Counted from the stretch's first letter, positions 1 to 9,311 are shown. The stretch: DNA of 45,100 nucleotides from Defluviicoccus sp. (GCA_029624735.1 JARSSM010000003.1:1-45100), one strand, 5' to 3'. A program made the numbers and translations. The notes: generated by a model not told the origin, from the letters alone.

Positions 1-1810
1 CCGTGGCCGCCCGTCCGGCCTTGCCGAAGACCGACTCCACTTCGGGAAACGTCTTGATGATTTCGTTCTGCTTCTGCACTAGCTCCGTCGCCTTGGTGAT
101 CGACAGACCCGGAAGCGTCGCCGGCATGTAGAGCAGCGTTCCCTCGTTCAGCGTCGGCATGAACTCGCTGCCGATGTGCACCGCCGGATAGATCGAAACG
201 CCGAGGGCCGCGATCGCACCCAGGATGGTCAGCGTCTTTGCGCGCAGAACAATTCGGATAACCGGTCGATAGATCCAGATCAGGAAGCGATTGATCGGGT
301 TCTTGTGCTCCGGGATGATACGGCCGCGGACGAAAACCACCATCAGCGCCGGGACCAGCGTCACCGACAGAAACGCCGCCGCCGCCATGGCGAAGGTCTT
401 GGTGAAGGCGAGCGGCTTGAACAGCCGGCCCTCCTGCGCTTCCAGCGTGAAGATCGGCAGGAACGAAACGGTGATGATCAGGAGCGAGAAGAACAGCGCC
501 GGCCCGACTTCGATGGCGGCGTCGGTCAGAACTTGCAAACGCGGCGTGTCGGGAGCCGCACGTTCGAGATGTTTGTGCGCATTCTCGATCATGACGATCG
601 CGGCGTCGATCATCGCACCCACGGCGATCGCGATGCCGCCCAAGGACATGATCGTCGAGTTGATCCCGAGCGCGTGCATGGCGATGAACGCCATCAGCAC
701 GCCGACCGGCAGCATGATGATGGCGACCAGCGCGCTGCGGACGTGCAGGAGGAAGACGATGCAGACGAGAGCCACGATAATGCTTTCTTCGATCAGCGTG
801 CGTTCGAGCGTGTCGATGGCGCGCAGGATCAATTGCGAACGGTCGTAAACGGACTCGATGCGAACATCGTCCGGCAGGCTCGGGGCGATCTCGGCGATCT
901 TCTCCTTGACGTTCTCAATCACCGTAAGCGCGTTCTCGCCGTACCGCTGAATGGCGATGCCGCTGACCACCTCGCCTTGGCCGTTCAGCTCCGCCAGGCC
1001 GCGGCGTTCGTCCGGTCCCAGCTCGATGCGGGCGACGTCGCGCAGCAGCACCGGCGTCAAGCCCTCGGATTTCAGCACCACCTGTTCGAGGTCACTCATC
1101 CCGCGCAGGTAGCCGCGGCCGCGGACCACATACTCGGTCTCCGCCATTTCGACGACCCGGCCGCCAACATCCTTGTTGTTGGCGCGGATCGCTTCGATCA
1201 CGTCGGCAAGTGAGATGCCGTAGCCCTTCAGCCGCAGCGGATCGACAGTCACGGCATAAGTCTTGACAAAGCCGCCGACGCTGGCGACCTCGGAGACGCC
1301 TTGTGCCTTGGTCAGGGCGAAGCGGATGTACCAGTCCTGCAGGGTGCGCAGTTCGGCCAGCGTGCGCTTGGCGCTCATCACGACGTACTGATAGACCCAG
1401 CCGACACCCGTCGCATCGGGGCCGAGCGTCGGCGTGACGCCGCGTGGCAGTCGGCCGGACGCGAAGTTGAGGTATTCGAGTACACGCGAGCGTGCCCAGT
1501 AGATGTCGGTGCCGTCCTCGAAAATGATGTAGACGAACGAAACACCAAACAGCGAGAAGCCGCGGACGACCTTCGAATGCGGCACGGCAAGCATCGCCGT
1601 CGTCAACGGGAACGTGACCTGATCCTCAACGACCTGCGGTGCCTGGCCCGGGTACTCGGTGTAGACGATCACCTGCACGTCGGACAGATCGGGGATGGCG
1701 TCGATCGGAGTCCTGACGACCGCATAGATTCCTGTAACGACAATGAATACTGTGGCGAGCAGCGCCAGGAAAATGTTGCGGGCAGACCAGCGGATGACCG
1801 AAGCGATCAT
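1..1810 (-). CDS. cusA: CusA/CzcA-family heavy-metal RND efflux pump, partial (N-terminal part)
   Basis: Inner-membrane proton-driven pump of the HME-RND class, expected to expel monovalent copper or silver through a CusCBA trans-envelope complex. About 603 residues are present; the C-terminal part lies beyond base 1. The start ATG at 1810 overlaps the cusB stop (ATGA). Seen: the first membrane helix after MIASVIRWSARN, the conserved TPIDAIPDLSDVQV segment, and the transmembrane-4 motif GAMIDAAIVMIENAHK with its acidic relay residue. The DAAIVMIEN form is typical of Cus/Sil pumps. It is the last gene of a minus-strand cusC-cusB-cusA operon. The methionine ladder that defines copper/silver specificity could not be checked fully, so the substrate is inferred from family and from the partner genes. 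Confidence 0.93.
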   Translation of the reverse strand, partial: MIASVIRWSARNIFLALLATVFIVVTGIYAVVRTPIDAIPDLSDVQVIVYTEYPGQAPQVVEDQVTFPLTTAMLAVPHSKVVRGFSLFGVSFVYIIFEDGTDIYWARSRVLEYLNFASGRLPRGVTPTLGPDATGVGWVYQYVVMSAKRTLAELRTLQDWYIRFALTKAQGVSEVASVGGFVKTYAVTVDPLRLKGYGISLADVIEAIRANNKDVGGRVVEMAETEYVVRGRGYLRGMSDLEQVVLKSEGLTPVLLRDVARIELGPDERRGLAELNGQGEVVSGIAIQRYGENALTVIENVKEKIAEIAPSLPDDVRIESVYDRSQLILRAIDTLERTLIEESIIVALVCIVFLLHVRSALVAIIMLPVGVLMAFIAMHALGINSTIMSLGGIAIAVGAMIDAAIVMIENAHKHLERAAPDTPRLQVLTDAAIEVGPALFFSLLIITVSFLPIFTLEAQEGRLFKPLAFTKTFAMAAAAFLSVTLVPALMVVFVRGRIIPEHKNPINRFLIWIYRPVIRIVLRAKTLTILGAIAALGVSIYPAVHIGSEFMPTLNEGTLLYMPATLPGLSITKATELVQKQNEIIKTFPEVESVFGKAGRAAT

Positions 1811-3279
1811 TGGTGCTGATGCCCTCCCCCGGCAAAGCTGCTCAAAGCCGCTTTTAGGTTACTTTCGGCATCGATGAGGAAGTTGGCGCTGACGACAACC
1901 CTTTCGTCGGCTCTGACGCCGTCGATCACCGCAACGTAGCCTTCTGCCCTGTCGCCGAGCTTGACCGCGCGCGGCTCGAAGCGTCCGTCGCCGTGGTCGA
2001 TCAACACGATCTGGCGTGCGCCGCTGTCGATGACCGCCGACTCCGGGATGGCCAGCACGTCGCGTGGGCCGACCGGCGAGGCGATCTCGACGCTCGCATA
2101 CATGTCGGCTTTCAGCAGATCGTCCGGATTGGCCATCTCGATACGGACCCGCGCCGTCCGAGTTTGCTCACCGACGACGGGATAGATGAAGGCGACACGA
2201 CCGGTAAAGCTGCGCCCCGGATACGCCTTCACCGTGATTGCCGCACTCTGTCCGACGCGGACGCCGGCCAGGTCCTGCTCGAAGATCTCGGCGATCAGCC
2301 AGACGGTGGACATGTCGACAATCCTGTAGAGCGGTTCGCCCGGCATGAACCGCATGCCCTGAACCGACGGCTTGTCGATGACGGTCCCGGACACCGGCGA
2401 AGGCATCGTGACCGACGCGCGCGGCGCTCCGCCGGCACGCAGATGCTCCAGTGCGGCCGCCGGAAAATCCAGATAGCGCAGCCGCTGCTCGGCGCCTTCC
2501 AGCAGCCGGCGCGAGGTCGCGGCCGTCTCACCGCCGCCACTCTCGTCGATCGACTGGCGCAGCAGCGAATATTCCTGCTGGGCGAGCACGAGGTCGGGGC
2601 TGTAGATTTCCATCAGCGGCTGGCCGCGGCGCACCTTTTCGCCGGTCGTCTTCACCAGCAGTTTCTCGATCCAGCCTTCGTAGCGCGTGGAGACGACATA
2701 GGTACGCCGTTCGTCGAACTGCACGCTGCCGACGGCGCGGAGCGGTCGGACGAGATTTCGCCGCGACGCCGCCTCGCTCTGCACGCCGATCATCTGCACG
2801 CGCTCGGGCGAAATCTTGACGAAGCCTTGTGCTGCAGCCTCGACGTCCTCGGCGAAGACCGGGATGTAATCCATTCCCATCGAGTCCTTTTTCGGCACCG
2901 GCGACGTATCGGGCAGGCCCATCGGGTTACGGTAGTAGAGAGGCTTGCGGTCTCCCCGCGCGGTTTCCACGGGTTTCGGTGGCGCAGGCGACGTCGCTTG
3001 TGCGTTCGGCTGCTCGTCGGCGTAGACGGGAAGGTAATCCATTCCCATCGAGTCCTTCTTCGGCACGGGCGAGGTGTCCGGGCCGCCCATCGGGTCCTTG
3101 TAGTAGAGCACCCGGCGTTCTCCCGGACTTTCGTCCTGACCATGACCGGAATGCCCTGCGGAGGACGGCGAGCGGTCAAGCCAAGTCGAAAGCGTGCCCC
3201 GCTCGGAGAGCCAGTACCCACCCGCGACTCCCAGGCTGGCAGCGAGCAGCGTCGAACCGGCCAGGACGAGCCACCTCAC
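1807..3279 (-). CDS. cusB: CusB-type periplasmic adaptor with duplicated heavy-metal-binding domain
   Basis: Membrane-fusion protein (490 aa) linking the CusA pump to the outer-membrane channel. One N-terminal membrane anchor (about residues 3-22) is followed by a His-rich stretch (GHSGHGQ). Then come two copies of the heavy-metal-binding module, at about residues 58-86 and 114-142, each with YY-x2-PMG-x-PDTSPVPKKDSMGMDY. The adaptor core follows, with barrel-sandwich and beta-barrel segments and an alpha-hairpin around residues 215-265. Met-rich modules of this type bind Cu(I)/Ag(I) in known CusB relatives; the tandem duplication is unusual. The start overlaps the cusC stop by 4 bp and its stop overlaps cusA by 4 bp, so translation is probably coupled. 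Confidence 0.92.
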   Translation of the reverse strand: MRWLVLAGSTLLAASLGVAGGYWLSERGTLSTWLDRSPSSAGHSGHGQDESPGERRVLYYKDPMGGPDTSPVPKKDSMGMDYLPVYADEQPNAQATSPAPPKPVETARGDRKPLYYRNPMGLPDTSPVPKKDSMGMDYIPVFAEDVEAAAQGFVKISPERVQMIGVQSEAASRRNLVRPLRAVGSVQFDERRTYVVSTRYEGWIEKLLVKTTGEKVRRGQPLMEIYSPDLVLAQQEYSLLRQSIDESGGGETAATSRRLLEGAEQRLRYLDFPAAALEHLRAGGAPRASVTMPSPVSGTVIDKPSVQGMRFMPGEPLYRIVDMSTVWLIAEIFEQDLAGVRVGQSAAITVKAYPGRSFTGRVAFIYPVVGEQTRTARVRIEMANPDDLLKADMYASVEIASPVGPRDVLAIPESAVIDSGARQIVLIDHGDGRFEPRAVKLGDRAEGYVAVIDGVRADERVVVSANFLIDAESNLKAALSSFAGGGHQHQ

Positions 3280-4601
3280 AAGTCTTCTCCGATCACCCGC
3301 TCGATCTCCGCCAGTCGCACCTGCTGCTCGATCAGCAGGTTGATGCGGTCGAGTGAGACGCGCAGCACGGCTTGATCGGCGAGCAGCACGCTCGGCAGAT
3401 CGACGCGCCCGAGCTGATAACCGGCAAGTGCCGACTGCAGTACGACCTTGGTCTGCGGGATGTTAACTTCGCGCAAAATGCGCTCACCGCGCTGGGCGGA
3501 CACCAAAGCCCAATATGCAGCCTCGATCTGGCCCTGCAGATCCAGGCCGGTCGCTTGGCGGCGCGCTCGTGACGCGGCGAGCTTGGCGACCGCTTCGCCT
3601 TCCTGGGCGCGGCGCAGGCCCCACTGCAACGGGATGGCGAATGAGACCATCGCTTCGTAGCCTCCGAAGTCTCGATCGTTGTTGGAGTCTGCGTCGAAGA
3701 CCGACACGCCGAGAGTCAGGTCTGGATACCAATTGCGCCGCACCAGCTCGGCCGACCGCTCATCGGCGGTTATCCGCGCCTCATCGATGCGGAACTGGGG
3801 ATTGGCTCTTTGTGCGCGCTCGACCAATCGGCCGATCTCGATCGACTCCGGCGCTGGTACCGGCCGCAGCGCCTGCGGCGGCGCCAGGGGTGCTGCGACC
3901 GGGCGGTTGAGCAGGGCGTTCATCTGCGCATTCCAATTCCTTCGTTCGCCGTCGAGACGGGCCAGGTCCGCCTGGAGGCGTCCGCGCTCCACTTCTGCCG
4001 TGACCGCGTCCTGCTGACCGCCTTGCCCTTGCGCATAGCGGCTTTGCGCGACCCGGGCGATCGCCGCGACCGTGCCGAGCAGCTCTTCGTTGATGCGGAT
4101 CGCTTCGCGGGTCGCATACGCGTTGGCAAAAACGATCTTGATGCGGGCGGCGAGTTCGTTCTCAACGGCTCGGCGCTGCTCCGATGCGGCGCCGGCCTCG
4201 GCGACGGCGACCTTGCGCTGTAGATCGAGCTTTCCCCACAGAGGGATCGTCTGTTCAACGGTGTACTTGACGCGTCCGAGAGTATCGGGAGCATAGCGGG
4301 TTCCGTTGCCGGTAATGTCCTCGAACTCGGTGCGGAACATGGGATCGGGGTATCTGCCGGTCGTGCCGATCCGCACCTGCGCCGCCTGGGCGTCGAGCGC
4401 TGCCGCCGCCAGGCCCGGGTTCATCGCTCTCGCCATCGCCAGCAACTCATCGACGGAGCGCCCCGGAGCGGATGGCGACTCCGACGCCTGCAGCATCTCG
4501 GCCTGAGGTGACAGGATATCAGCCCTGAGGACCGATGGCGCGAGGCTGCTACACGCAGCAACGAATACGGTCGCGGTGAGAAAGTATCGTTGGGCTTCCA
4601 T
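3276..4601 (-). CDS. cusC: TolC/CusC-family outer-membrane efflux protein
   Basis: Outer-membrane channel protein of about 441 aa and first structural gene of the cusCBA operon. I chose the ATG at 4601, eleven codons inside the longest frame. It gives a signal sequence (MEAQRYFLTATVFVAACSS), has AAGGA upstream, and leaves 8 bp after the preceding gene instead of a 25 bp overlap. VFVAACSS could be a lipobox, as in many NodT/CusC proteins. The body shows the two repeated OEP domains with long Ala/Arg/Glu-rich helices, including the pattern NPGLAAAALDAQAAQ near the N-terminus and NPQFRIDEARITADERSAEL in the second half. Its role in metal efflux is inferred from operon context. Confidence 0.9.
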   Translation of the reverse strand: MEAQRYFLTATVFVAACSSLAPSVLRADILSPQAEMLQASESPSAPGRSVDELLAMARAMNPGLAAAALDAQAAQVRIGTTGRYPDPMFRTEFEDITGNGTRYAPDTLGRVKYTVEQTIPLWGKLDLQRKVAVAEAGAASEQRRAVENELAARIKIVFANAYATREAIRINEELLGTVAAIARVAQSRYAQGQGGQQDAVTAEVERGRLQADLARLDGERRNWNAQMNALLNRPVAAPLAPPQALRPVPAPESIEIGRLVERAQRANPQFRIDEARITADERSAELVRRNWYPDLTLGVSVFDADSNNDRDFGGYEAMVSFAIPLQWGLRRAQEGEAVAKLAASRARRQATGLDLQGQIEAAYWALVSAQRGERILREVNIPQTKVVLQSALAGYQLGRVDLPSVLLADQAVLRVSLDRINLLIEQQVRLAEIERVIGEDL

Positions 4602-4609
4602 GCAGTTTC

Positions 4610-4999
4610 TTATTCCTTGGTCTGCTTGAGCCATCTCTCGGCGTGCTCGCGCTGCGCCGGCAAGTAGAAGTTGATCTGCGCTTTCTTGTAGATATCGACC
4701 AAGCGGTCTGTCTCATGTCGCCATCGCTCGTCTCCGATGACGGCCAGGCGCTCGATCATGTCCTGATTTCCCATGCAGAACCAAGTGCACGTCGATCGAG
4801 CGCCTCTCTCCCAACCTTCGAGTTTTTCCCAATCCATCAGAACGTGAAGCTTAGGGGACTTGGTCAACGTGAAATGAACCGATGCTTGCCCGCCAAGCTT
4901 TTCCTCGAGGGCCAAAACCGCAGCATCCCAATCGGCGTCGCTGACATTCCCTGTCATCGTGATGACAATCGTTTCACCCTTGACTTCGACTAGAATCAT
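4610..4999 (-). CDS. SpoIIAA-like / STAS-fold protein
   Basis: A 129-residue cytoplasmic protein starting MILVEVKGETIVITMTGNVS and ending in a Trp/Lys-rich helix, with HVLMDWEKLEGWE and FYLPAQREHAERWL in between. This is the pattern of the SpoIIAA-like family (PF11964), a STAS-type fold often found beside transport operons; no specific reaction is known to me. The ATG at 4999 has a purine-rich site (GGAGAAAGG) just upstream. It sits between the exported YtkA-like genes and cusC in the same direction, so it is probably cotranscribed with the efflux genes. Its link to metal resistance is only positional. Confidence 0.8.
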   Translation of the reverse strand: MILVEVKGETIVITMTGNVSDADWDAAVLALEEKLGGQASVHFTLTKSPKLHVLMDWEKLEGWERGARSTCTWFCMGNQDMIERLAVIGDERWRHETDRLVDIYKKAQINFYLPAQREHAERWLKQTKE

Positions 5000-5047
5000 T
5001 GCCTTTCTCCGTTCGGGCGACTTTGGTTTTTTGGTATTTCTACCAGA

Positions 5048-5533
5048 TTAGGGATGTTGCCGTATCCGGCTGGCCCTAAACCTTGCATAACCTTCGGCCG
5101 GCGAGGCTTCCCCCGGCACGCTCGCCGTAACATGAAGTGTCCAGGTGCCGGGCATCGAGACGTCTCCAACGAACCTGTACTGTCCGGCTCTAGATGAACC
5201 GACGAACCGGACGTCTCCTGAATGAGTGCGGTCGGGCCAGATGCCTTTGCCCGGCGAGACGATGCTTTGCATCCTCATCGTCAGCCGAACGTCGGAGATC
5301 GACGCGCCTTCAACGGGCTGCCGCAGGGTCATGTCAGTCAGACGAACCGTAAAGGTTGAATGTGCACTCGCCGGAACCGGCTGATCGATGACGTCAAAAC
5401 GGTAGCGCCCCTCAGATCCACCCTCAGATCCAGTGCTCGCGCAGGCAGCGACGATCCCAACAAGCCCCACCACGAATAGGTGTGAGGGCGAGACGCGCTG
5501 CCTCGTCTGAATTGACGCATTTTTTGACATCAT
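5048..5533 (-). CDS. YtkA-like domain lipoprotein
   Basis: A 161-residue exported protein. A hydrophobic N-terminal stretch ends in VGIVAACAS, which reads as a lipobox with Cys at +1, so a membrane-anchored periplasmic lipoprotein is likely. The rest is one small beta-sandwich domain with the hallmarks RYRFDVIDQPVPASAHSTFTV, GQYRFVGDVSMPGTWTL and VPGEASP, similar to the YtkA-like family (PF13115). Two adjacent ATG codons (5533 and 5530) follow a GGAG; either could start it. It is clearly paralogous to the next gene upstream (5573-6025), pointing to local tandem duplication. YtkA-like domains recur beside copper and metal efflux genes, but no biochemical role is assigned. Confidence 0.8.
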   Translation of the reverse strand: MMSKNASIQTRQRVSPSHLFVVGLVGIVAACASTGSEGGSEGRYRFDVIDQPVPASAHSTFTVRLTDMTLRQPVEGASISDVRLTMRMQSIVSPGKGIWPDRTHSGDVRFVGSSRAGQYRFVGDVSMPGTWTLHVTASVPGEASPAEGYARFRASRIRQHP

Positions 5534-5572
5534 TAATCTCCGCTCCAGCAGCAGAGTTCTGGCGAGTGCCCG

Positions 5573-6025
5573 CTACTGACCGGCGTTGAAGGTCGCCGTG
5601 CCCTCGACCGGCTGCGCCTCGCCCGGAACCGTCGCGACGAGGTAGAGTTTCCACGTCCCGGGCATGGACAAATCACCCATCAGCCGGTAGAGACCGGGCG
5701 ACGGTGCTCCCAGGAGCTTCACTTCTCCGCCCATCTCGGTCGACATCGGAATCGGCCCCTTATGGGCGTGGTGCGGCATCGTCATTTCGAGACGGCTCCG
5801 CGTGATCTTGGCGTTTTCCACCGGCTGGCCCGTGGAAGTCTTCGTCAGCTTGACGTTGAATTCGCTATGCGCGCTGACCGCCACCGGCTGATCGACCACT
5901 TCGAAGCGATAGTCCTGCGATCGGTCGGAGGCACAGGCCGCGGGAGAAAAGGAAATCAGGGCTGCCGCGATCATTCCCAGCGGTTGCCGACCCGGGAAGG
6001 TTTTCGGCGAAATACGACGTTGCAT
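5573..6025 (-). CDS. YtkA-like domain exported protein
   Basis: About 150 aa from the ATG at 6025, chosen because AGGAG lies 5-9 bases upstream and a signal sequence (MIAAALISFSPAACAS) follows; the longer open frame upstream lacks support. AAC may again be a lipobox. The domain closely parallels the neighbouring paralogue (YRFEVVDQPVAVSAHSEF, GLYRLMGDLSMPGTWKL, VPGEAQPVEG). It also carries a His/Met-containing loop MTMPHHAHKGPIPM that could bind metal. It is the first gene of the minus-strand metal operon, immediately after the divergent promoter region. Function beyond being a periplasmic accessory protein is unknown. Confidence 0.82.
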   Translation of the reverse strand: MQRRISPKTFPGRQPLGMIAAALISFSPAACASDRSQDYRFEVVDQPVAVSAHSEFNVKLTKTSTGQPVENAKITRSRLEMTMPHHAHKGPIPMSTEMGGEVKLLGAPSPGLYRLMGDLSMPGTWKLYLVATVPGEAQPVEGTATFNAGQ

Positions 6026-6294
6026 ATGGCTCTCCTGTAAGAATGAATCGTCCTCAGGTGGGCGACGAGAAGAGCGTACTCGCTTGGCGTCTCCGCAATT
6101 TTGCTTGTTTGTAATAAAGTGTTTCCTGAGCACGTTGCGGCTTGACCTTCGCCGCTGTCAGCCCGTCGCGGTGGTGGACGATCGGCTGCGCTCGTTCCCC
6201 CCAGCAACATTTTGTTACGCAATTGCAAATCAGGAGCAGCAAACAGCTGTCATAAGTCCGTCCGTGGGTTTCGTGCGCTTCCGGGAGGTTTTGC
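6026..6294. promoter_or_regulatory. Divergent promoter region between the two metal-efflux operons
   Basis: This 269-base stretch separates the minus-strand YtkA-STAS-cusCBA operon from the plus-strand tolC-adaptor-pump-two-component operon. It is locally more AT-rich than its surroundings (for example around 6098-6125 and 6205-6235) and contains two ATTTTG-type elements, at about 6098 and 6208. The response regulator encoded at 12842 is the obvious candidate to bind here, but I see no clean inverted repeat matching a known CusR or CopR box. No gene is apparent. Confidence 0.45.
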
Positions 6295-7527
6295 TTGCGG
6301 TGGTTGTTGCTCTGCATACTGGCCTTGGCGGTGTTTGGCGGATCCGCCGGCCTCGCCCATGCCGAAGACATCAGGCACGTTGTGGAAAGTGCCTGGGCGA
6401 GGAATGCAGAGATCGCGGCATTGACGGCGCGGCGGGCGGAGATCCTGGCGCGCAAGCGGGCGGCAGGAAGACTTACGCCGGGGCCCCCGTCCCTTGGGGT
6501 GGGCCACATCAACGACTATGTCACCGGCGACGACGGCTACCGGGAGTACGATGTCGAGCTCGGCACACCGCTGTGGCTGCCGGGCGAGGGCACCGCGATG
6601 AGACGCGTGGCGGACGCCGAACTCGTCCAACTTGAGGCCGAACTGGTTGTGGCGCGGCTGTTGGTTGCCGGTGAGGTGCGCGAAGCGTACTGGCGGTTTC
6701 GACTCGCTGCTGGTGCCGTCGAGGTCGCGCGCCGCCGGTGGGATGCCGCTCGTGCGCTTCAGAGCGACCTCGACCGTCAGGTGCGCGCGGGACAGGCGGC
6801 ACGGGCCGACCTTTTGCTCTCGGTCGCCGAAACCGCGGATGCGCGGTCGATCCTCAGTACCGAAAACGCGTCGGCAACGCAGGCGCGTCTTGCCTTTCAT
6901 GCCTTGACCGGGGCCGAACCTCCGGTCGACCTTGTGGAACCCGAGGTTCCGGCGCAGGCCGACGCCAACCACCCGCGGCTCATCGCCTTGCGCAGGACCG
7001 TGGACGTTTCGGAAGCGACGACCCGCCTGCTCAAGATCCAGGACCGGGACAGCCCCGAAGTCGCGCTTTTGGGCGTCGTCGAGCGGGAGCTCTACAATGA
7101 CCCGTACGACAACCGCATCGGCGTCCGGGTCGTGATCCCATTCGCTACGGAAGGGCGGAACGAGCCGGGGCGGAAGGCCAACGAGGTGGAACGGACCCGG
7201 GCTCTCGCAGAACTCCGTGCCTCCAATTATCAGATCCAGGCCGAGGTCGGGAAGGCAGAAGCGGACCTAGCCTCAGCGAAAGAGCGCGAAACGCTCGCCG
7301 AGGAGCGCTATCGCGCGTTTGCCGAGCGCCTTGACCTTGTCGAGCGGAGCTTTCGTGCCGGCGAAAGTGCGTTGGTCGAGCTGGTCAGGGCCCGTGCCAG
7401 TCTGTTCGAGGCTGATACCGCGCGGCTGCAAAGCCAGATCGCGGTAATGCAGGCCCGGTCCCGTCTCAATCAGGCGCTCGGGCTGGACCCATGGTCTTGG
7501 GCAGCGGCGAAGGACGCAGATCAATGA
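6295..7527 (+). CDS. TolC-family outer-membrane efflux protein
   Basis: 410-residue outer-membrane factor. The start is TTG at 6295, supported by GGGAGG about 6 bases upstream and a signal peptide (MRWLLLCILALAVFGGSAGLAHA) ending in an A-H-A cleavage site. Two OEP-type domains follow, with long helices such as EVGKAEADLASAKERETLAEER and the terminal SRLNQALG. It opens a plus-strand operon with the adaptor and pump; the next start overlaps its stop (ATGA). It is more divergent from CusC than the other copy in this window. It should form the exit duct for the second HME-RND system; the metal is unknown. Confidence 0.87.
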   Translation: MRWLLLCILALAVFGGSAGLAHAEDIRHVVESAWARNAEIAALTARRAEILARKRAAGRLTPGPPSLGVGHINDYVTGDDGYREYDVELGTPLWLPGEGTAMRRVADAELVQLEAELVVARLLVAGEVREAYWRFRLAAGAVEVARRRWDAARALQSDLDRQVRAGQAARADLLLSVAETADARSILSTENASATQARLAFHALTGAEPPVDLVEPEVPAQADANHPRLIALRRTVDVSEATTRLLKIQDRDSPEVALLGVVERELYNDPYDNRIGVRVVIPFATEGRNEPGRKANEVERTRALAELRASNYQIQAEVGKAEADLASAKERETLAEERYRAFAERLDLVERSFRAGESALVELVRARASLFEADTARLQSQIAVMQARSRLNQALGLDPWSWAAAKDADQ

Positions 7528-9305
7528 AGTCGTATGCCAGCGACGCCGGGCGCGGACCGGCTGTCAACGTCTTGATCGCGCTCGTTCTGCTCGCCTTCAT
7601 GACACTCGCAGCCGCGTCGTCCCGCGCCCACGAGGGTCACGATCATGGGGCGCCTGCAGTCATCGTTACCGCCGCCGCTCCACGGCTAGAAGCAAGCTCG
7701 GAGAGCTTCGAGCTCGTCGGCATCGTTCACGGCGGCGCCATGCGCGTCTTTCTCGACCGCTTCGCGAGCAACGAGCCGGTCACCAGCGCGACGATCGACG
7801 TCACCGTGGACGGCGTCACTGCACGGGCCGAGCCGCAACCGGACGGCAGCTTCCTGGTGGAAGCCCCTTGGCTGGCGAGAACTGGACCAGTGGACGTCGT
7901 GTTCGCGATCGACACCGGAGAAGCCGGCGACCTGTTGATCGGGACGCTGGATCTTCCGTCGGCGGCAACGGCCGCCGAGGCGGCTCACGTCAGCGCGATC
8001 AGCGTGCTGCTGCGATCGCCCGTGCTCTGGGCCATCGGCCTCGGGCTGCTGCTGGTGGGACTCGGTCTCGGCCGCGCTCTGACGCCGCGCTCGCAGCCGG
8101 CGGAGGTCATCGACCGGGAGGCGACCGCCCCCGTCGCGCAGGCGGCGCCGGAGCCAAACCCGAAGCTGAAGCGGCGCGTCGGAGCGGCGGTCCTCCTGTT
8201 GCTCTCCGCCACCGCGGCCTTCCCGGGTCCGGCGCGCGCGCACGGCGATGAGGATCATGGTCCGGCCGGGCAGCCGCCTGCTATGGTCGCTTCGCCGGCC
8301 GCTGGCGCCGACAGCCCGCGCCGGCTTTCTGACGGCAGCCTGTTTGTGCCGAAGCCGACGCAGCGCCTGTTGACCATTCGGACGCAACAGGTCCGCACCG
8401 GGGAAGCCTCGCGCACCGCGGCCATCAGCGGCCGGGTAATCGCCAATCCCAGTGCCGGTGGCCGGGTGCAGGCGGCGCAGGGCGGCCGCATTGAACCGCC
8501 GGACGCTGGCCTGCCGGCGATCGGCCAGCGCGTGCTCCGCGGACAGGTGCTGGCCACCGTCACTCCCGTGATCACGACCCTCGAACGTGGCGGCGTGCGC
8601 GAGCAGCTCGCACAGATCGACAGCAGCATTGGCCTCGCCGAGCAGCGGGTGACGCGCCTGTCCCAGCTTCAGGGCAGCGTGCCGCAGCGCGAGATCGAAG
8701 AGGCCCGGCGCGAACTGGACGGATTGCGGCAGCGCCGGCGCGCGCTCGGCCCGAGCCTAGCCGAACGGGAGGTGGTGCGCGCCTCGGCCTCAGGCGTGAT
8801 CTCGGTCGCCAACGTCGTTACCGGCCAGCTCATCGAGGGCGGCGAGGTGCTGTTCGAGATCGTCGACCCGGCGAAGCTGTGGGTCGAGGCCATCGCTTAC
8901 GATCCGGCGGCGATCGTCGACATCCGCAGCGCCGTGGCCACCACCGCCGACGGCGAGACGCTGCCGCTCGAATTGATCGGCCGAAGCCTCACCTTGCGGC
9001 AGCAGGCGGTGCCGGTGCTGTTCCGCATCACCCGGCCGTCGCCGACGCTGACGGTCGGCACCCCGGTGTCCGTGATCCTGCAGGAGGCGAGAACGGAGAC
9101 AGGGATCGCTCTCCCGGCCGCCAGCATCGTCAGCACTATCAGCGGCGAAGACGTCGTCTTCGAGCACGTGTCGGCCGAACGCTTCCTGCCTCGGCCGGTG
9201 CGCTATCGTCCGCTCGACGGCGAGCGAGTAGTCGTCCAGGCCGGCGTTGACGCGGGTACCCGTATCGTCATCGACAGCGCCGATCTGCTCGGCCAGATCC
9301 GCTGA
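7524..9305 (+). CDS. RND periplasmic adaptor (HlyD family) with N-terminal membrane-anchored His-rich extension
   Basis: 593 aa from the ATG at 7524, which overlaps the preceding stop; a longer in-frame start at 7491 is less likely. Residues 1-34 form a signal or anchor ending before HEGHDHG. A periplasmic beta-domain follows to about 150, then a transmembrane helix (about 168-184). A second perfect signal-peptide-like block, KLKRRVGAAVLLLLSATA, starts near 214 and ends in ARA before HGDEDHG. Only after about 280 does the adaptor core begin (barrel-sandwich, alpha-hairpin, beta-barrel). It reads as a fusion of a small membrane protein with a complete CzcB-like adaptor. The His/Asp clusters could bind Zn, Co, Ni or Cu. 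Confidence 0.86.
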   Translation: MKSYASDAGRGPAVNVLIALVLLAFMTLAAASSRAHEGHDHGAPAVIVTAAAPRLEASSESFELVGIVHGGAMRVFLDRFASNEPVTSATIDVTVDGVTARAEPQPDGSFLVEAPWLARTGPVDVVFAIDTGEAGDLLIGTLDLPSAATAAEAAHVSAISVLLRSPVLWAIGLGLLLVGLGLGRALTPRSQPAEVIDREATAPVAQAAPEPNPKLKRRVGAAVLLLLSATAAFPGPARAHGDEDHGPAGQPPAMVASPAAGADSPRRLSDGSLFVPKPTQRLLTIRTQQVRTGEASRTAAISGRVIANPSAGGRVQAAQGGRIEPPDAGLPAIGQRVLRGQVLATVTPVITTLERGGVREQLAQIDSSIGLAEQRVTRLSQLQGSVPQREIEEARRELDGLRQRRRALGPSLAEREVVRASASGVISVANVVTGQLIEGGEVLFEIVDPAKLWVEAIAYDPAAIVDIRSAVATTADGETLPLELIGRSLTLRQQAVPVLFRITRPSPTLTVGTPVSVILQEARTETGIALPAASIVSTISGEDVVFEHVSAERFLPRPVRYRPLDGERVVVQAGVDAGTRIVIDSADLLGQIR

Positions 9306-9311
9306 GCCGCG

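Noticed and set aside
1993..3375. 460-codon plus-strand open frame
   Set aside because: Antisense to cusB, with His/Arg-rich nonsense composition.
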